64,000 nucleotides of DNA from Hyphomonadaceae bacterium (GCA_016791445.1 JAEUMP010000025.1:186001-250000), one strand, 5' to 3'. Counted from the first letter of the stretch, positions 38,927 to 47,089 are shown. The notes: generated by a model not told the origin, from the letters alone. Made by a program: numbers and translations.

Positions 38927-40561
38927 TCAGGACTGAGCTGCCTTCTGCGTTTCCGCTTCCGGAGCCGGCGGCGCGAAGCGGGCGAAGAGTCGCGCGCCGG
39001 GGCCGATGACCGGTTCGGCCCCCGCCTGACGGGCGATCTGGCGCAGGAGGTCAGAGTCCGGTTCGGCCTCGACCGGCGCGCCGTCGATTTCCATCGAAAC
39101 CGCAAGCTCCGAAGCGCCGCTCTCGAGTTCGCTCCAGCGCACGTGGATGGATAAGTCGTTGGCGTCGGCGGCGGCGCCGGCGATGAAAATCTCGGTGAGC
39201 ATCAGTCCTGCCGTCGACGCGCGTGTGACGGGCGAAACGGCGGGGTCGATTTCCATCAGCAGTCGCGCGCGCCGACCATTGTTGAAGAGTGTGGCGTGGG
39301 CCTGACGCGCCAGCTCTGCAAGATAGGCGTCGAGGTCGATGACACCAAGGTGTTCCGGCGGATCGAGGAAGCGGTGCACAAGTGCGATCGCCAGCGTCCT
39401 GCAGCGACTTTCGGCGACGGCGCGGCGTGCGTCGTCCGTGCGCGCGCGCTTCTGCTGTCGGCTCAACAGGCTGATCAACACCTGCAGGTTGTTCTTCACG
39501 TGATGATGTAGGTCGCGCGTGAGGGCCTTGTTGTCTTCCGCCGCCTGAACCAGCGCCGCCTGTCGCTCGCGGGCGGAGTCCATGGTCCGGTCGAACGCTT
39601 CCCCGAGGGACTGGAATTCCGGCGGCGCGCCTTCAAGCGACATGACGGTCGACGGCGCCCCGGCCTCCACGCGCGCGTGCAATCTCTGAAACCAGTTCAG
39701 GAGCCAGATCTGCAGCGCGCCCCAAACGACAAGCGCGGTGAAGGCGACGGCGAGCAAAGGCGCCGCAACCGAAAGAAGTGATTGCAGACCAAGGATGACG
39801 CGTCCCTGCTTCGGAAGGACGACAACGCGCAAGGCGCCGCCGCCGACCCACGTCACGATGGCGTCCGCGGGCGGCGCCACGGCCCCATCGGCGAGAATGT
39901 CCGGGCCTTCCGCCGCGACGGATGTGATCAACGCGCCCTTCTGGTCGTACACCGCAACACCGCGCACCGTCGCGCCGATCTCCTGGCGCAACGCAGTCGC
40001 CAGCCAGTCGCGACGCAGGGACAGATACACGGCGCCGTCGAAGTCGGAGCCCCTTCGGATCGGCGCGCCGACCAGCAACACGCTTTCTCCCTCCAGCGGC
40101 TCGCGCTGGAGAGCAGACACCGCAACCGTCGCGCCCCTCGACAGGTCTTCGAACCAGCGGGCGCCGGCGAAGGTGATTGCGCCCTCGCCGCTGGAGGCGC
40201 ACGTCACCCGACCATCCGCCGCGAGACGTCCTGCGGTCGCGTAACGCTCGGCGCCGTCGACGGCGGCCTGCATTACCGTCGCACACCGATCGTCTCCCGC
40301 GCCCATCGGCGTCAGCCGGGCGAGTGTGGACAGGACCTGCGATCCGCCCGCGATCACTTCGTCGAGCCGGCTCGCCACGCGGTCGCCGACCGCTTCGGCG
40401 GCGGCTGTTCGTTGCGCGATTGCACCGTTGAACGTGCGGTTGGCCTCCATCGCGCCGAACACGACGCCCGGCGCGCCCGCTGCGATCATCACTGCCAGAA
40501 TGCGTCCCCGGAACCCGACCTTCCGGAACGCCTCAGCGATCCGACGCAACACGTTTTGCAT
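38927..40561 (-). CDS. HisKA_2 sensor protein of the general stress response (PhyK/PhyP-like), degenerate ATPase domain
   Basis: A 544-residue membrane sensor: an N-terminal helix (ILAVMIAAGAPGVVFGAM), a periplasmic sensory region of about 230 residues, a second helix (LLAVAFTALVVWGALQIWLL), then a HisKA_2 domain with the phosphoacceptor motif LHHHVKNNLQVLISLL. The C-terminal ATPase part is degraded: the N-box asparagine is replaced by alanine (LTEIFIAGAAAD) and glycine-rich G1/G2 loops are not seen. It overlaps ecfG by 29 nt. In Sphingomonas a similar protein at this locus (PhyP/PhyT) acts as phosphatase/phosphotransferase on PhyR; PhyK is the active-kinase alternative. Confidence 0.85.
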   Translation of the reverse strand: MQNVLRRIAEAFRKVGFRGRILAVMIAAGAPGVVFGAMEANRTFNGAIAQRTAAAEAVGDRVASRLDEVIAGGSQVLSTLARLTPMGAGDDRCATVMQAAVDGAERYATAGRLAADGRVTCASSGEGAITFAGARWFEDLSRGATVAVSALQREPLEGESVLLVGAPIRRGSDFDGAVYLSLRRDWLATALRQEIGATVRGVAVYDQKGALITSVAAEGPDILADGAVAPPADAIVTWVGGGALRVVVLPKQGRVILGLQSLLSVAAPLLAVAFTALVVWGALQIWLLNWFQRLHARVEAGAPSTVMSLEGAPPEFQSLGEAFDRTMDSARERQAALVQAAEDNKALTRDLHHHVKNNLQVLISLLSRQQKRARTDDARRAVAESRCRTLAIALVHRFLDPPEHLGVIDLDAYLAELARQAHATLFNNGRRARLLMEIDPAVSPVTRASTAGLMLTEIFIAGAAADANDLSIHVRWSELESGASELAVSMEIDGAPVEAEPDSDLLRQIARQAGAEPVIGPGARLFARFAPPAPEAETQKAAQS

Positions 40562-41132
40562 CGGCCATCAGCGACGCCAGCGCGTGTTCTGCAGGCAGAT
40601 CACGCGCCGGCATGCCGGTGCTTTCCAGCTTGGCGAGAAGCGCCTTGCGACCACGGTTCACACGACTCTTGATGGTGCCGACCGCGCAACCGCAGACAGT
40701 CGCCGCTTCCTCGTAGGAGAGACCTCCAGCCGAGACGAGAACCAGTGCTTCACGCTGATCGTCAGCGAGCGTCGCAAGCGCGCGGCGCACATCGTCGAGA
40801 TCCATCTGGTCGCCCTGAACGGCGTCCGTCTTCAGCGTCCGCTCCGCCGCTGTTTCATCGTACGCGACCGACCGCCAGGCGCGCCGACGCTCGGAGTAGA
40901 ACAGGTTGCGCGTGATCACGAAAATCCAGGCGCGCATCTGCGTGCCGGGCGTGAAGCTCGCACGCGCCTGCCACGCCCGCAGCAGACCTTCCTGCGCGAG
41001 ATCATCGGCGCGGGCGCGGTCGCTTTGGCAGAGGAAGCGGGCGAAGGCGCGGACTTGCGGGATGAGGCTCTCAAGCTCCCGCTTGAAGTCGGCGTCGGAC
41101 AGGCGGGGCTTTTCGACGGGGTCGGCGGTCAT
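40533..41132 (-). CDS. ecfG: ECF sigma factor EcfG, general stress response
   Basis: A 199-residue ECF15-type sigma factor that recognises GGAAC-N16/17-CGTT promoters. Region 2 lies at about residues 25-95 (LIPQVRAFARFLCQSDRARADDLAQEGLLRAW, TRNLFYSERRRAWRS) and region 4 at about 115-170 (LATLADDQREALVLVSAGGLSYEEAATVCGCAVGTIKSRVNRGR). ATG 41132 overlaps the nepR stop (ATGA), so anti-sigma factor and sigma factor are co-translated. The frame upstream to 41447 is unsupported. NepR should sequester it until phosphorylated PhyR binds NepR. Confidence 0.95.
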   Translation of the reverse strand: MTADPVEKPRLSDADFKRELESLIPQVRAFARFLCQSDRARADDLAQEGLLRAWQARASFTPGTQMRAWIFVITRNLFYSERRRAWRSVAYDETAAERTLKTDAVQGDQMDLDDVRRALATLADDQREALVLVSAGGLSYEEAATVCGCAVGTIKSRVNRGRKALLAKLESTGMPARDLPAEHALASLMADAKRVASDR

Positions 41133-41404
41133 TGCGGACCTCCCTGACCGTCCTCGGGGGCCATCTTGTCGAGCAGCTTCATGAAGTCGTCGGGCAGGGG
41201 CTCGCTGGCGACGTCCTGCCACATCGGCTTCAGCTGGGCGCCGAGCGTGCGCATGCGCAGGAGGGTTTCCTCCCGCTCCGCCGGCGTCATGTCCTTGAGC
41301 GGCTTGCCGGCTCGCTTCGCGGTCGCGGGCTCGCCGCCTTGCGCTGCGGGATCGCCTGCCGCGTCCTCTCTTTTCGCCATGCCCGGTTCCGACGATGTGG
41401 CCAC
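41129..41404 (-). CDS. nepR: anti-sigma factor NepR
   Basis: NepR holds EcfG inactive and is pulled off by phosphorylated PhyR. The core helix pair is recognisable at the C-terminus: LGAQLKPMWQDVASEPLPDDFMKLLDKM, matching the family pattern G-x-x-L-x-x-x-(Y/W)-x-x-(V/L)-x-x-E-P-(V/L)-P-x-x-(F/L)-x-x-L-L. GTG 41404 has AAAGGGG upstream and gives 91 residues; ATG 41380 (83 residues) is an alternative. The N-terminal third is variable and Lys/Ala/Asp-rich, as usual. First gene of nepR-ecfG-kinase. Confidence 0.92.
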   Translation of the reverse strand: MATSSEPGMAKREDAAGDPAAQGGEPATAKRAGKPLKDMTPAEREETLLRMRTLGAQLKPMWQDVASEPLPDDFMKLLDKMAPEDGQGGPQ

Positions 41405-41438
41405 GCGTCCACCCCTTTGATCTAGAAACGTGGCAAAG

Positions 41439-41463
41439 GACGCGCAAACCGGAAAAAGGTTCC
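41439..41463 (-). promoter_or_regulatory. EcfG-type promoter of nepR-ecfG
   Basis: On the minus strand GGAAC (41463-41459) is followed after 16 bp by CGTC (41442-41439), one base off the CGTT consensus. The inferred start site at about 41432 leaves a short leader to GTG 41404. This would make the sigma factor autoregulated. Confidence 0.65.
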
Positions 41464-41470
41464 GACCCAT

Positions 41471-41495
41471 GGAACCCGAAATTTTTCCCGGCGTT
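41471..41495 (+). promoter_or_regulatory. EcfG-type promoter of phyR
   Basis: GGAAC (41471-41475), a 16-bp spacer and CGTT (41492-41495) match the general stress response consensus perfectly. It lies 41 bp before the phyR start codon and is back-to-back with the nepR promoter; only 7 bp separate the two -35 elements. Confidence 0.85.
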
Positions 41496-41536
41496 CTGGT
41501 TCCGCTAGGGTTCCTAGGACAGTCCAGTGAGGGAAA

Positions 41537-42322
41537 ATGCCCGACCGTTCGACCATCGCCGCCCACCTGCCGTACCTGCGCCGCTATTCGCGCGCCCTGA
41601 CGGGCTCGCAGGAGAAGGGGGACGCGTATGTCCGCGCCGCGCTGGAAGCGCTCGTCGGCGGCGGCGCCGAGCTTGATCCCGACCTCGGGCCCCGGGTCGG
41701 CCTCTACCGGCTCTACCAGCAGGTGACGGGCGCGGCGGTCAGTCTCGACCGGGGCGAGGGCGCCGCGCTCGCCGAAACGCCGGAGGAGCGCCTGAGCGGC
41801 CTGAGCCCCGTGCCCCGGCAGGCGCTGCTCCTGTCGGTCGTCGAAGGCTTCACCTTCCCGCAGGTCGGCCAGATCCTCGGCGTGAGCGGCGCCGACGCGG
41901 AGCGGTTCGCGCAGGAGGCCCAGGCCGAAATCGAACGCGATCTGGCGACCGACGTGCTCGTCATCGAGGACGAGGCGATCATCGCCATGGATATCGCCGA
42001 CCTCACCGAGGAACTCGGCCACCGCGTCCTCGCCATCGCGCGTACGCGCGCGGAAGCGCTGGAAGAGGCCAAGCGACGCCGGCCGGGCCTCGTGCTCGCC
42101 GACATCCAGCTCGCCGACGACAGCCTCGGCACCGATGCGGTCAGCGACATCCTGAAACTGTTCGACGTGCCGGTCGTGTTCGTGACCGCGTTCCCCGAAC
42201 GCCTGCTGACGGGCGAGAGCCTCGAGCCGACCCATCTCGTCACCAAGCCGTTCGATCGCGTGGCCCTCAAGGCGACCATCGCGCAGGCGCTTTTCTTCCA
42301 TCGGCCGCGCGCTGCGGCATAG
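41537..42322 (+). CDS. phyR: anti-anti-sigma response regulator PhyR
   Basis: PhyR is the partner-switch master regulator: its N-terminal EcfG-like domain (about residues 1-130) mimics a sigma factor and captures NepR once the C-terminal receiver is phosphorylated. The receiver (about 137-255) has the acidic pair in VLVIEDEAIIAMD, phosphoacceptor D189 in LVLADIQLADDS, VVFVTAFPERL and the lysine in LVTKPFDR. The 261-residue length and domain order are standard. It is divergent from nepR under its own EcfG-type promoter. Confidence 0.97.
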   Translation: MPDRSTIAAHLPYLRRYSRALTGSQEKGDAYVRAALEALVGGGAELDPDLGPRVGLYRLYQQVTGAAVSLDRGEGAALAETPEERLSGLSPVPRQALLLSVVEGFTFPQVGQILGVSGADAERFAQEAQAEIERDLATDVLVIEDEAIIAMDIADLTEELGHRVLAIARTRAEALEEAKRRRPGLVLADIQLADDSLGTDAVSDILKLFDVPVVFVTAFPERLLTGESLEPTHLVTKPFDRVALKATIAQALFFHRPRAAA

Positions 42323-42400
42323 CCGAACGGCGCACGGTGCAGGCGATTGGCGGGGGCGGCGACGCTCCCGCCATTTGTTTTTCGGCGCCTGCGAATTCAT

Positions 42401-42425
42401 GGAACCCGGCGGGGGCGTTCACGTT
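42401..42425 (+). promoter_or_regulatory. EcfG-type promoter upstream of the 42486 gene
   Basis: GGAAC (42401-42405), 16 bp, CGTT (42422-42425): a perfect match to the general stress response promoter, 60 bp before the start codon of the next gene. Confidence 0.8.
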
Positions 42426-42485
42426 GTTCCGGGGCGCACACGACAGCCGATGTCGAGGCGCGAATTTTCCGAGGAGATCGCACTC

Positions 42486-42773
42486 ATGAGCATGACGGAT
42501 CGCACCACCGAACTCACGAACGGCGCCCGCAAGGCGACCGACGCCATCAAGGCGACGATCGACGATGTCGTCGCACAGGGCGGCGAGAAGGCGCGTCACG
42601 CGTTCTCGAAGTCCAAGGATCGCCTGAACCACGCGCTCGACGTCGCCGGCGACGGCGCCGACAAGGCGCAGGCCTTCGTCACCCGTCAGATGCACGAACG
42701 TCCCGTGACCACCGCCGCGACCGCGCTCGGCGCCGGCGTGATCCTCGGCCTGCTTCTGTCGCGTCGCGGCTGA
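42486..42773 (+). CDS. DUF883-like small membrane-anchored stress protein
   Basis: A 95-residue protein with a long amphipathic helix (ELTNGARKATDAIKATIDDVVAQGGEKARHAF) and a single C-terminal membrane helix (TTAATALGAGVILGLLLSRRG). This layout is that of DUF883/YqjD/ElaB-type proteins, which anchor to the inner membrane and in enteric bacteria associate with ribosomes in stationary phase. The ribosome binding site is GAGGAG. A perfect EcfG-type promoter precedes it, so it is very probably a stress regulon member. Confidence 0.8.
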   Translation: MSMTDRTTELTNGARKATDAIKATIDDVVAQGGEKARHAFSKSKDRLNHALDVAGDGADKAQAFVTRQMHERPVTTAATALGAGVILGLLLSRRG

Positions 42774-42791
42774 TCGCGCACAGGCGAAGCC

Positions 42792-43187
42792 ATGCGTCGC
42801 ACACCCTTCGCCATCGCCGCCGTCGCTGCCGCCGCAGCGGCGGCGGCGCTCGCCGTCTGGGCGGGCGGATTTGCGCTCTACTCCCTGATTGCGCCGCAAC
42901 TCGGCGCACCCGCTGCTGCGGGCGTCGTCGCCGCAGTCGCGGCGATCGGCGCTGCGCTGTCGGCGCTTCTGTCGTCGCGCAAGCCGCAGGCGTCTTCCGC
43001 GAGAGCGGAAGTGGTGCAGAGCGTGGCGTCGCCGCTGGCGACCCTCGCGCCGCTCGGCCTCGTCGCGACCGCGTTCCGCGAGCGACCGCTGGTTTCACTT
43101 GGCCTTACCGTACTTGCAGGCGTCGTCGCCGCCCGCCAGCCGCAGCTCGTGCGCGAAGTCGCCGGCGCGCTGACCTACCGCCGCTAG
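42792..43187 (+). CDS. small hydrophobic membrane protein
   Basis: A 131-residue Ala-rich protein with two N-terminal membrane helices (IAAVAAAAAAAALAVWAGGFALYSLI and a second around AAGVVAAVAAIGAALSALL) and a further hydrophobic segment near the end (LVSLGLTVLAGVVAA). No family recognised. It lies 18 bp after the DUF883-like gene and should share its EcfG-type promoter; the pair resembles the YqjD-YqjE arrangement (anchored helix protein plus hydrophobic partner), which is an inference from layout. Confidence 0.7.
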   Translation: MRRTPFAIAAVAAAAAAAALAVWAGGFALYSLIAPQLGAPAAAGVVAAVAAIGAALSALLSSRKPQASSARAEVVQSVASPLATLAPLGLVATAFRERPLVSLGLTVLAGVVAARQPQLVREVAGALTYRR

Positions 43188-43507
43188 GGCGGGGTCGCTC
43201 TCCTGAAATCGAAAGCCCGGAAATCGAAGGCGTGAAAGCGCGCGCGTCGCGGTGCGAGCGGCAAAGAGAGTGGGCCGGCTCCTTTCGGATCCGGCCCACA
43301 CGATCAGACCAGGTTGGGGGGATGGGGGGACAGCGGCCCGGCCTGATTGACATTAGATACGCAGGGACGACGCGAGCGGTTCCGGGGCGTGGATTGAATG
43401 TTGTTCATGTTCGCGGCGGCATTTGTCAGCGCACGGCTGGCGCCGCCGGGAACTCCGCGCACGGCGGTGCGTCCCTTGCGGACATGTTGCACGCGAGGAG
43501 AAACGAC
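43188..43507. other. 320-bp gap before the superoxide dismutase gene
   Basis: No gene is supported here. It holds an inverted repeat GTGGGCCGG/CCGGCCCAC (43270-43278, 43291-43299) without a T-run, a G-rich stretch at about 43314-43330, and the EcfG-type promoter of the superoxide dismutase gene at 43449-43473. Confidence 0.65.
43449..43473 (+). promoter_or_regulatory. EcfG-type promoter of the superoxide dismutase gene
   Basis: GGAAC (43449-43453), 16 bp, CGTC (43470-43473): one base off consensus, the same variant as at nepR. The inferred start lies about 28 bp before the GTG start codon. Confidence 0.6.
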
Positions 43508-44110
43508 GTGTCCCGGATAACATTGCCGCCGCTGCCGTTCGCGCAGGATGCGCTGGAGCCCTTCATTTCCGCGCGCACGATCGCAAAGCACCACGGGGCC
43601 CATCACAAGTCCTATGTGGACAAGGCCAACGCCCTGATCGCCGGCACGCGGTACGCGGACATGGACGTTGAAGACATCATCCGCGAGTCCGCGCGCGATC
43701 CCGGGGCGAAGGGGATCTTCAACAACGTGGCGCAGGCCTACAATCACGCGCGCTACTGGGAGAGCATGTCGCCCGGCGGCGGCAAGCCGCAGGGCGCGCT
43801 CGCACGGCGCATCAAGGACGATTTCGGCGATCTCGCCGCGCTCGACGCACAGCTTCAGGACACGGGTGAAAAGCACTTCGCCAGCGGCTGGGTGGCGCTT
43901 GTGTGGACGGGCGAGAAACTCGCCGTGGTGGATCACCATGACGCCGCGACGCCGGTGCTCGACAGGCATGTTCCGCTCGTCACCATCGATGTGTGGGAGC
44001 ACGCCTACTATCTCGACGTGCAGAACGAGCGGCCGAAATACCTGAAGCAGCTCATCGCCAACCTGATCGACTGGAAGGCCGCGAGCGCCCGGTTCGACGC
44101 GCTCGGCTGA
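43508..44110 (+). CDS. superoxide dismutase, Fe/Mn family
   Basis: A 200-residue cytoplasmic superoxide dismutase. The four metal ligands are visible: H28 (AKHHGAHHKSYVD), H80 (AYNHARYW), D161 and H165 (TIDVWEHAYYLD). The sequence around FNNVAQAYNH looks like the iron-type family; metal use cannot be settled by sequence. The start is GTG 43508, seven bases after AGGAG, giving MSRITLPPLPF; an ATG 24 bp upstream is less well placed. An EcfG-type promoter precedes it, which links oxidative defence to the general stress response. Confidence 0.95.
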   Translation: MSRITLPPLPFAQDALEPFISARTIAKHHGAHHKSYVDKANALIAGTRYADMDVEDIIRESARDPGAKGIFNNVAQAYNHARYWESMSPGGGKPQGALARRIKDDFGDLAALDAQLQDTGEKHFASGWVALVWTGEKLAVVDHHDAATPVLDRHVPLVTIDVWEHAYYLDVQNERPKYLKQLIANLIDWKAASARFDALG

Positions 44111-44113
44111 GCG

Positions 44114-45691
44114 TCATTCTTCGATGTAGGTGATCCGGTAGCTCAACACGCCGCGCGCGTTCGGCGCCAGAGTGAGCCGGAAGAGGGGCTCGCCGTCCTT
44201 CACGCCGGGTTGCGTGGCGACGCCGTTCCAGCGTGCGTTGGAAAGTCGTTGCGACGCGCCGAGGATGCCTTGCGCGATTTCGGCATTCTGCGGACGGTTG
44301 GTGGCGTTAGCCACTTCGATCTCGACATCGGCGGTGATGCGCCGGCGGTCTCCGGGCAGCGCGGCGGTCGTGAAGCGCGCGGTGGTGCGCCGGGCTGTGA
44401 CGTCGAAGCTGTCGGCGATCGTCATTTCCCACTCGACGCCGACGGGCGTGTCGCGCGTGGAATCGCTGCCGGCGACGAGAAGGCCGTGCTGGCGGTACGG
44501 CGCATAGACGTTGACCTCGCCCTTCGGCAGCGGCTCGCCCAGCCCGCGCGCTTCCTCGTTGCGGCTGCGCAGCACCACGTCGAGGCTGTCGGGATCGCGA
44601 TCGGTGTTGCGCACGTCGTCGACGCGCCAGCGCAGCACGCGGTCGATGGCGACATCGGGCTTTGCGATCAGCACGATCTGCTTCGTCTGGCGCGGCGCGA
44701 CGGTGGTGCGCTCCGGAAAGCGGTAGAGCTGGTAGTCGCCGAGTTCCTCGCGCGCGGGGATGCGTGACCCGGTGACCATGATCTGATCGTCCTTCGCGCG
44801 CGCCATTTCCGCGACCGGCGCCGCCATCATCGGCGGCGGGGGCGGCGGCGGCGGCGGAATGCCGGCGCTGAAATAGTCGGGCGGGAAGTCCGTTGTGGTG
44901 TCCATCGACCAGCAGGCGCGCTGCGCCATGCGGTTGAAATTCGCGCGCGCCACATCGGAGAAGGTGCGCGAGAGATCGCCGGCGACGACGCCGACCGTGG
45001 CATCCGCGAAGCCCTCCTCGCCGGCGTTCTCCACGGTGATCCAGCCGGTGACGTCGGCGCGCGTGGCGTCCTCGTTGAGCGTGATCACATAATCCGTCTG
45101 CCATTCGATGCCGGTGGCCAGATAGGACAGCGTGATTTCCCGTCGCCCCGCCGGCGTGTCGGTGAGCAGCGTCGAGAGCGCGGGCCGCGCGCGCAGGCCG
45201 TCGGGGATGCGGGGGAAGATGATCTGTTCGGGCGTGCCGGAACAGCCGAGCGCCTCGTAGCGGTCGGGGAATTTCAGCGTCACGCCGTCGCCCGCCGCCT
45301 GGATGACGGCCGTTTCTTCGACAACGACGCCGTTGCCGCGATTGGTGCGGCGGATGACGACTTCATCGCCGATGGAGCGCAGCAAGAGCGCGCGACCGTT
45401 CAGTCCGTCGAAGTCGAAATTGCGCTCCGCCTCGGCGCCCTCGAAGCCCCGGAGGATCGCCGATTGCGGGATCGCCTGGTCGAGCACGCCGTCGAACACG
45501 ACCCTGGCCGGCCCGCCCGGCAGCTCGACCTCGCGCGTCTCGGTGATCAGCGCGAGATTGTCGCGATAGATCGTCACCGACACCGCCTTGGGCGCGCTCG
45601 CCTGCACCTCGCGGGGCGCGGGCTGTGCGGCGGCGGGCGCCGTCAGCGCGCCGATGGTGGCGAAGAGAGTCAGGGCGCCGAAGAACCGCAT
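44114..45691 (-). CDS. DUF4139 domain exported protein with embedded VTGSR motif
   Basis: A 525-residue exported protein (signal MRFFGALTLFATIGALTAPAAA). Its beta-rich body matches the DUF4139 family: VTIYRDNLALITETREVEL near residue 40, YLATGIEWQTDYVITL near 190 and a C-terminal ARGVLSYRITYIEE. Between residues 278 and 313 it carries a nine-proline run and DDQIMVTGSRIPA, a motif normally found at the mature start of TonB-dependent receptors. It is the 525-residue partner of the adjacent 460-residue DUF4139 gene, 15 bp away; the two are tandem paralogues. Function is unknown. Confidence 0.82.
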   Translation of the reverse strand: MRFFGALTLFATIGALTAPAAAQPAPREVQASAPKAVSVTIYRDNLALITETREVELPGGPARVVFDGVLDQAIPQSAILRGFEGAEAERNFDFDGLNGRALLLRSIGDEVVIRRTNRGNGVVVEETAVIQAAGDGVTLKFPDRYEALGCSGTPEQIIFPRIPDGLRARPALSTLLTDTPAGRREITLSYLATGIEWQTDYVITLNEDATRADVTGWITVENAGEEGFADATVGVVAGDLSRTFSDVARANFNRMAQRACWSMDTTTDFPPDYFSAGIPPPPPPPPPMMAAPVAEMARAKDDQIMVTGSRIPAREELGDYQLYRFPERTTVAPRQTKQIVLIAKPDVAIDRVLRWRVDDVRNTDRDPDSLDVVLRSRNEEARGLGEPLPKGEVNVYAPYRQHGLLVAGSDSTRDTPVGVEWEMTIADSFDVTARRTTARFTTAALPGDRRRITADVEIEVANATNRPQNAEIAQGILGASQRLSNARWNGVATQPGVKDGEPLFRLTLAPNARGVLSYRITYIEE

Positions 45692-45706
45692 GGCGTGACG
45701 TCCCGG

Positions 45707-47089
45707 TTACTGGCGCGGCGGCTCGCGACGCTTGCCCTCGCGGGCGACGAAGGTGAGCTGCGCCTCGCCGCGCGCCGGCACGGGCACCGCCCAGGCGTAG
45801 GTCGTCGCGTCGAGTTTCGACGGTTCGAGGCTCGGCCGTTGCAGCTCGTGATCGCCGTTGAGGCCCGACTGCTCGAAATTCACGGTGACCGCTTCGTTGC
45901 GCGCATTGCGGAAGACGTAGCGCATCTCCGTCACGGTGACGCCGTCCACCGGGGCTTCGCGCCGCACCACGGTCGACTGCACGGTCACGTCGAACGCCGT
46001 GCCGACATTGAGGACGATGTCGGAACCTTCGGAGGTGTGGCCGATATTGTCTTCGCCGATGAACTGCGCGCGTCCCGCGGAGTCCTTTGCGTAGAGACGC
46101 ACCGTGCCCTCCGGCAGCGGGGCGCCGAGGCCCGACGCCTGCGCATTGCGCAGCGACAGCCGCACATTGGCGCCGGCGGGGAAGCGCTGTGTGTTGAAGC
46201 CGCTGAAGGCGGTTTCGTAGCGTTTCGCCGCGCGTGCGTTCGGCGCATCGAGGAAGCTCACCTGCTTGGTCTGGTTTTCCGCGATCGTGGTCGGCTCCGG
46301 CAGCGTATAGATATGGTAGTCGGCGAACGACGAGGCGTCCGTCGCCGCGCCCCCGGTTCCGGCGCGGCGCACGCCGGTGGGACGGCGGCCCGTCTGGCCC
46401 GGCGCGCCGGCGACGAGTTGCGTCCGCGCGTTGGCGTAGGAAGCGCCGGTGCGGTTGGTGAGCGTCACCCAGCCCTGCATGGCGAGGGTGCCGGCGCGCT
46501 CGTCGAACACGCCGACATAGTCCGCGCTCCAGCCGATGCCGTTGGTGAGGTAGCGCAGCGCGGCCGGGCGCGCGCCCGCGCGCTGGCTGTCAACTGTGAT
46601 CGAGAGCGTGGGCTTGGCGCGGAGATTTTCTGGGATGCGATCGAACAGGACGCGCACCGGCAGACCGTCGTCGCGCAGCACCTCGATGCGGTCGCCGATG
46701 CGCAGCACCACGCCCTGGTTCGCGGAAAGGACTTCCGCCGTTTCGACGGTCTCGCGACCCGTGGCGGGATTGGTGCGCACGATGCGCACGCGCGAACCCA
46801 CGGCCTTTTCCATCATCTTCACTGGCGTCAGCAGGTCGAAGTCGAAATTCTGTTCGACGATCGAGACGCCGTCAGCCTTGAGCGCGGCGGTCTCGGGTTG
46901 GATCCGGCCCGAGACATTCGGGAACTCGAGCCGCGTCCGTCCGGAGCCGATCTGCACGGTCCGCACATCCTCCACCAACGCGATGTCGTTGTTGTAGATC
47001 GTCATCGACAACTGCGGCGTCGCCTGCTGCGCGGAAGCGGTCGTTGCGACAAGCAGCGCAGCCGTGGCGGCGAAGGTGGCCAGTCTCAT
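45707..47089 (-). CDS. DUF4139 domain exported protein
   Basis: A 460-residue exported protein (signal MRLATFAATAALLVATTASA) with the same beta-rich organisation as its downstream paralogue: MTIYNNDIALVEDVRTVQI near residue 30, LRYLTNGIGWSADYVGVF near 180, and YHIYTLPEPTTIAENQTKQVSFLD near 270. It lacks the poly-proline and VTGSR insertion of the other copy. Two copies in one operon suggest a duplicated and then diverged envelope function. It is first in the minus-strand pair. The 275 bp upstream are mostly a repeat element. Confidence 0.82.
   Translation of the reverse strand: MRLATFAATAALLVATTASAQQATPQLSMTIYNNDIALVEDVRTVQIGSGRTRLEFPNVSGRIQPETAALKADGVSIVEQNFDFDLLTPVKMMEKAVGSRVRIVRTNPATGRETVETAEVLSANQGVVLRIGDRIEVLRDDGLPVRVLFDRIPENLRAKPTLSITVDSQRAGARPAALRYLTNGIGWSADYVGVFDERAGTLAMQGWVTLTNRTGASYANARTQLVAGAPGQTGRRPTGVRRAGTGGAATDASSFADYHIYTLPEPTTIAENQTKQVSFLDAPNARAAKRYETAFSGFNTQRFPAGANVRLSLRNAQASGLGAPLPEGTVRLYAKDSAGRAQFIGEDNIGHTSEGSDIVLNVGTAFDVTVQSTVVRREAPVDGVTVTEMRYVFRNARNEAVTVNFEQSGLNGDHELQRPSLEPSKLDATTYAWAVPVPARGEAQLTFVAREGKRREPPRQ

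Noticed and set aside
43270..43299. GTGGGCCGG/CCGGCCCAC hairpin as a terminator
   Set aside because: No T-run follows on either strand; kept only as a noted inverted repeat.
43312..43336. G-rich stretch as a G-quadruplex
   Set aside because: Only two long G runs are present; four tracts are needed for a standard intramolecular quadruplex.
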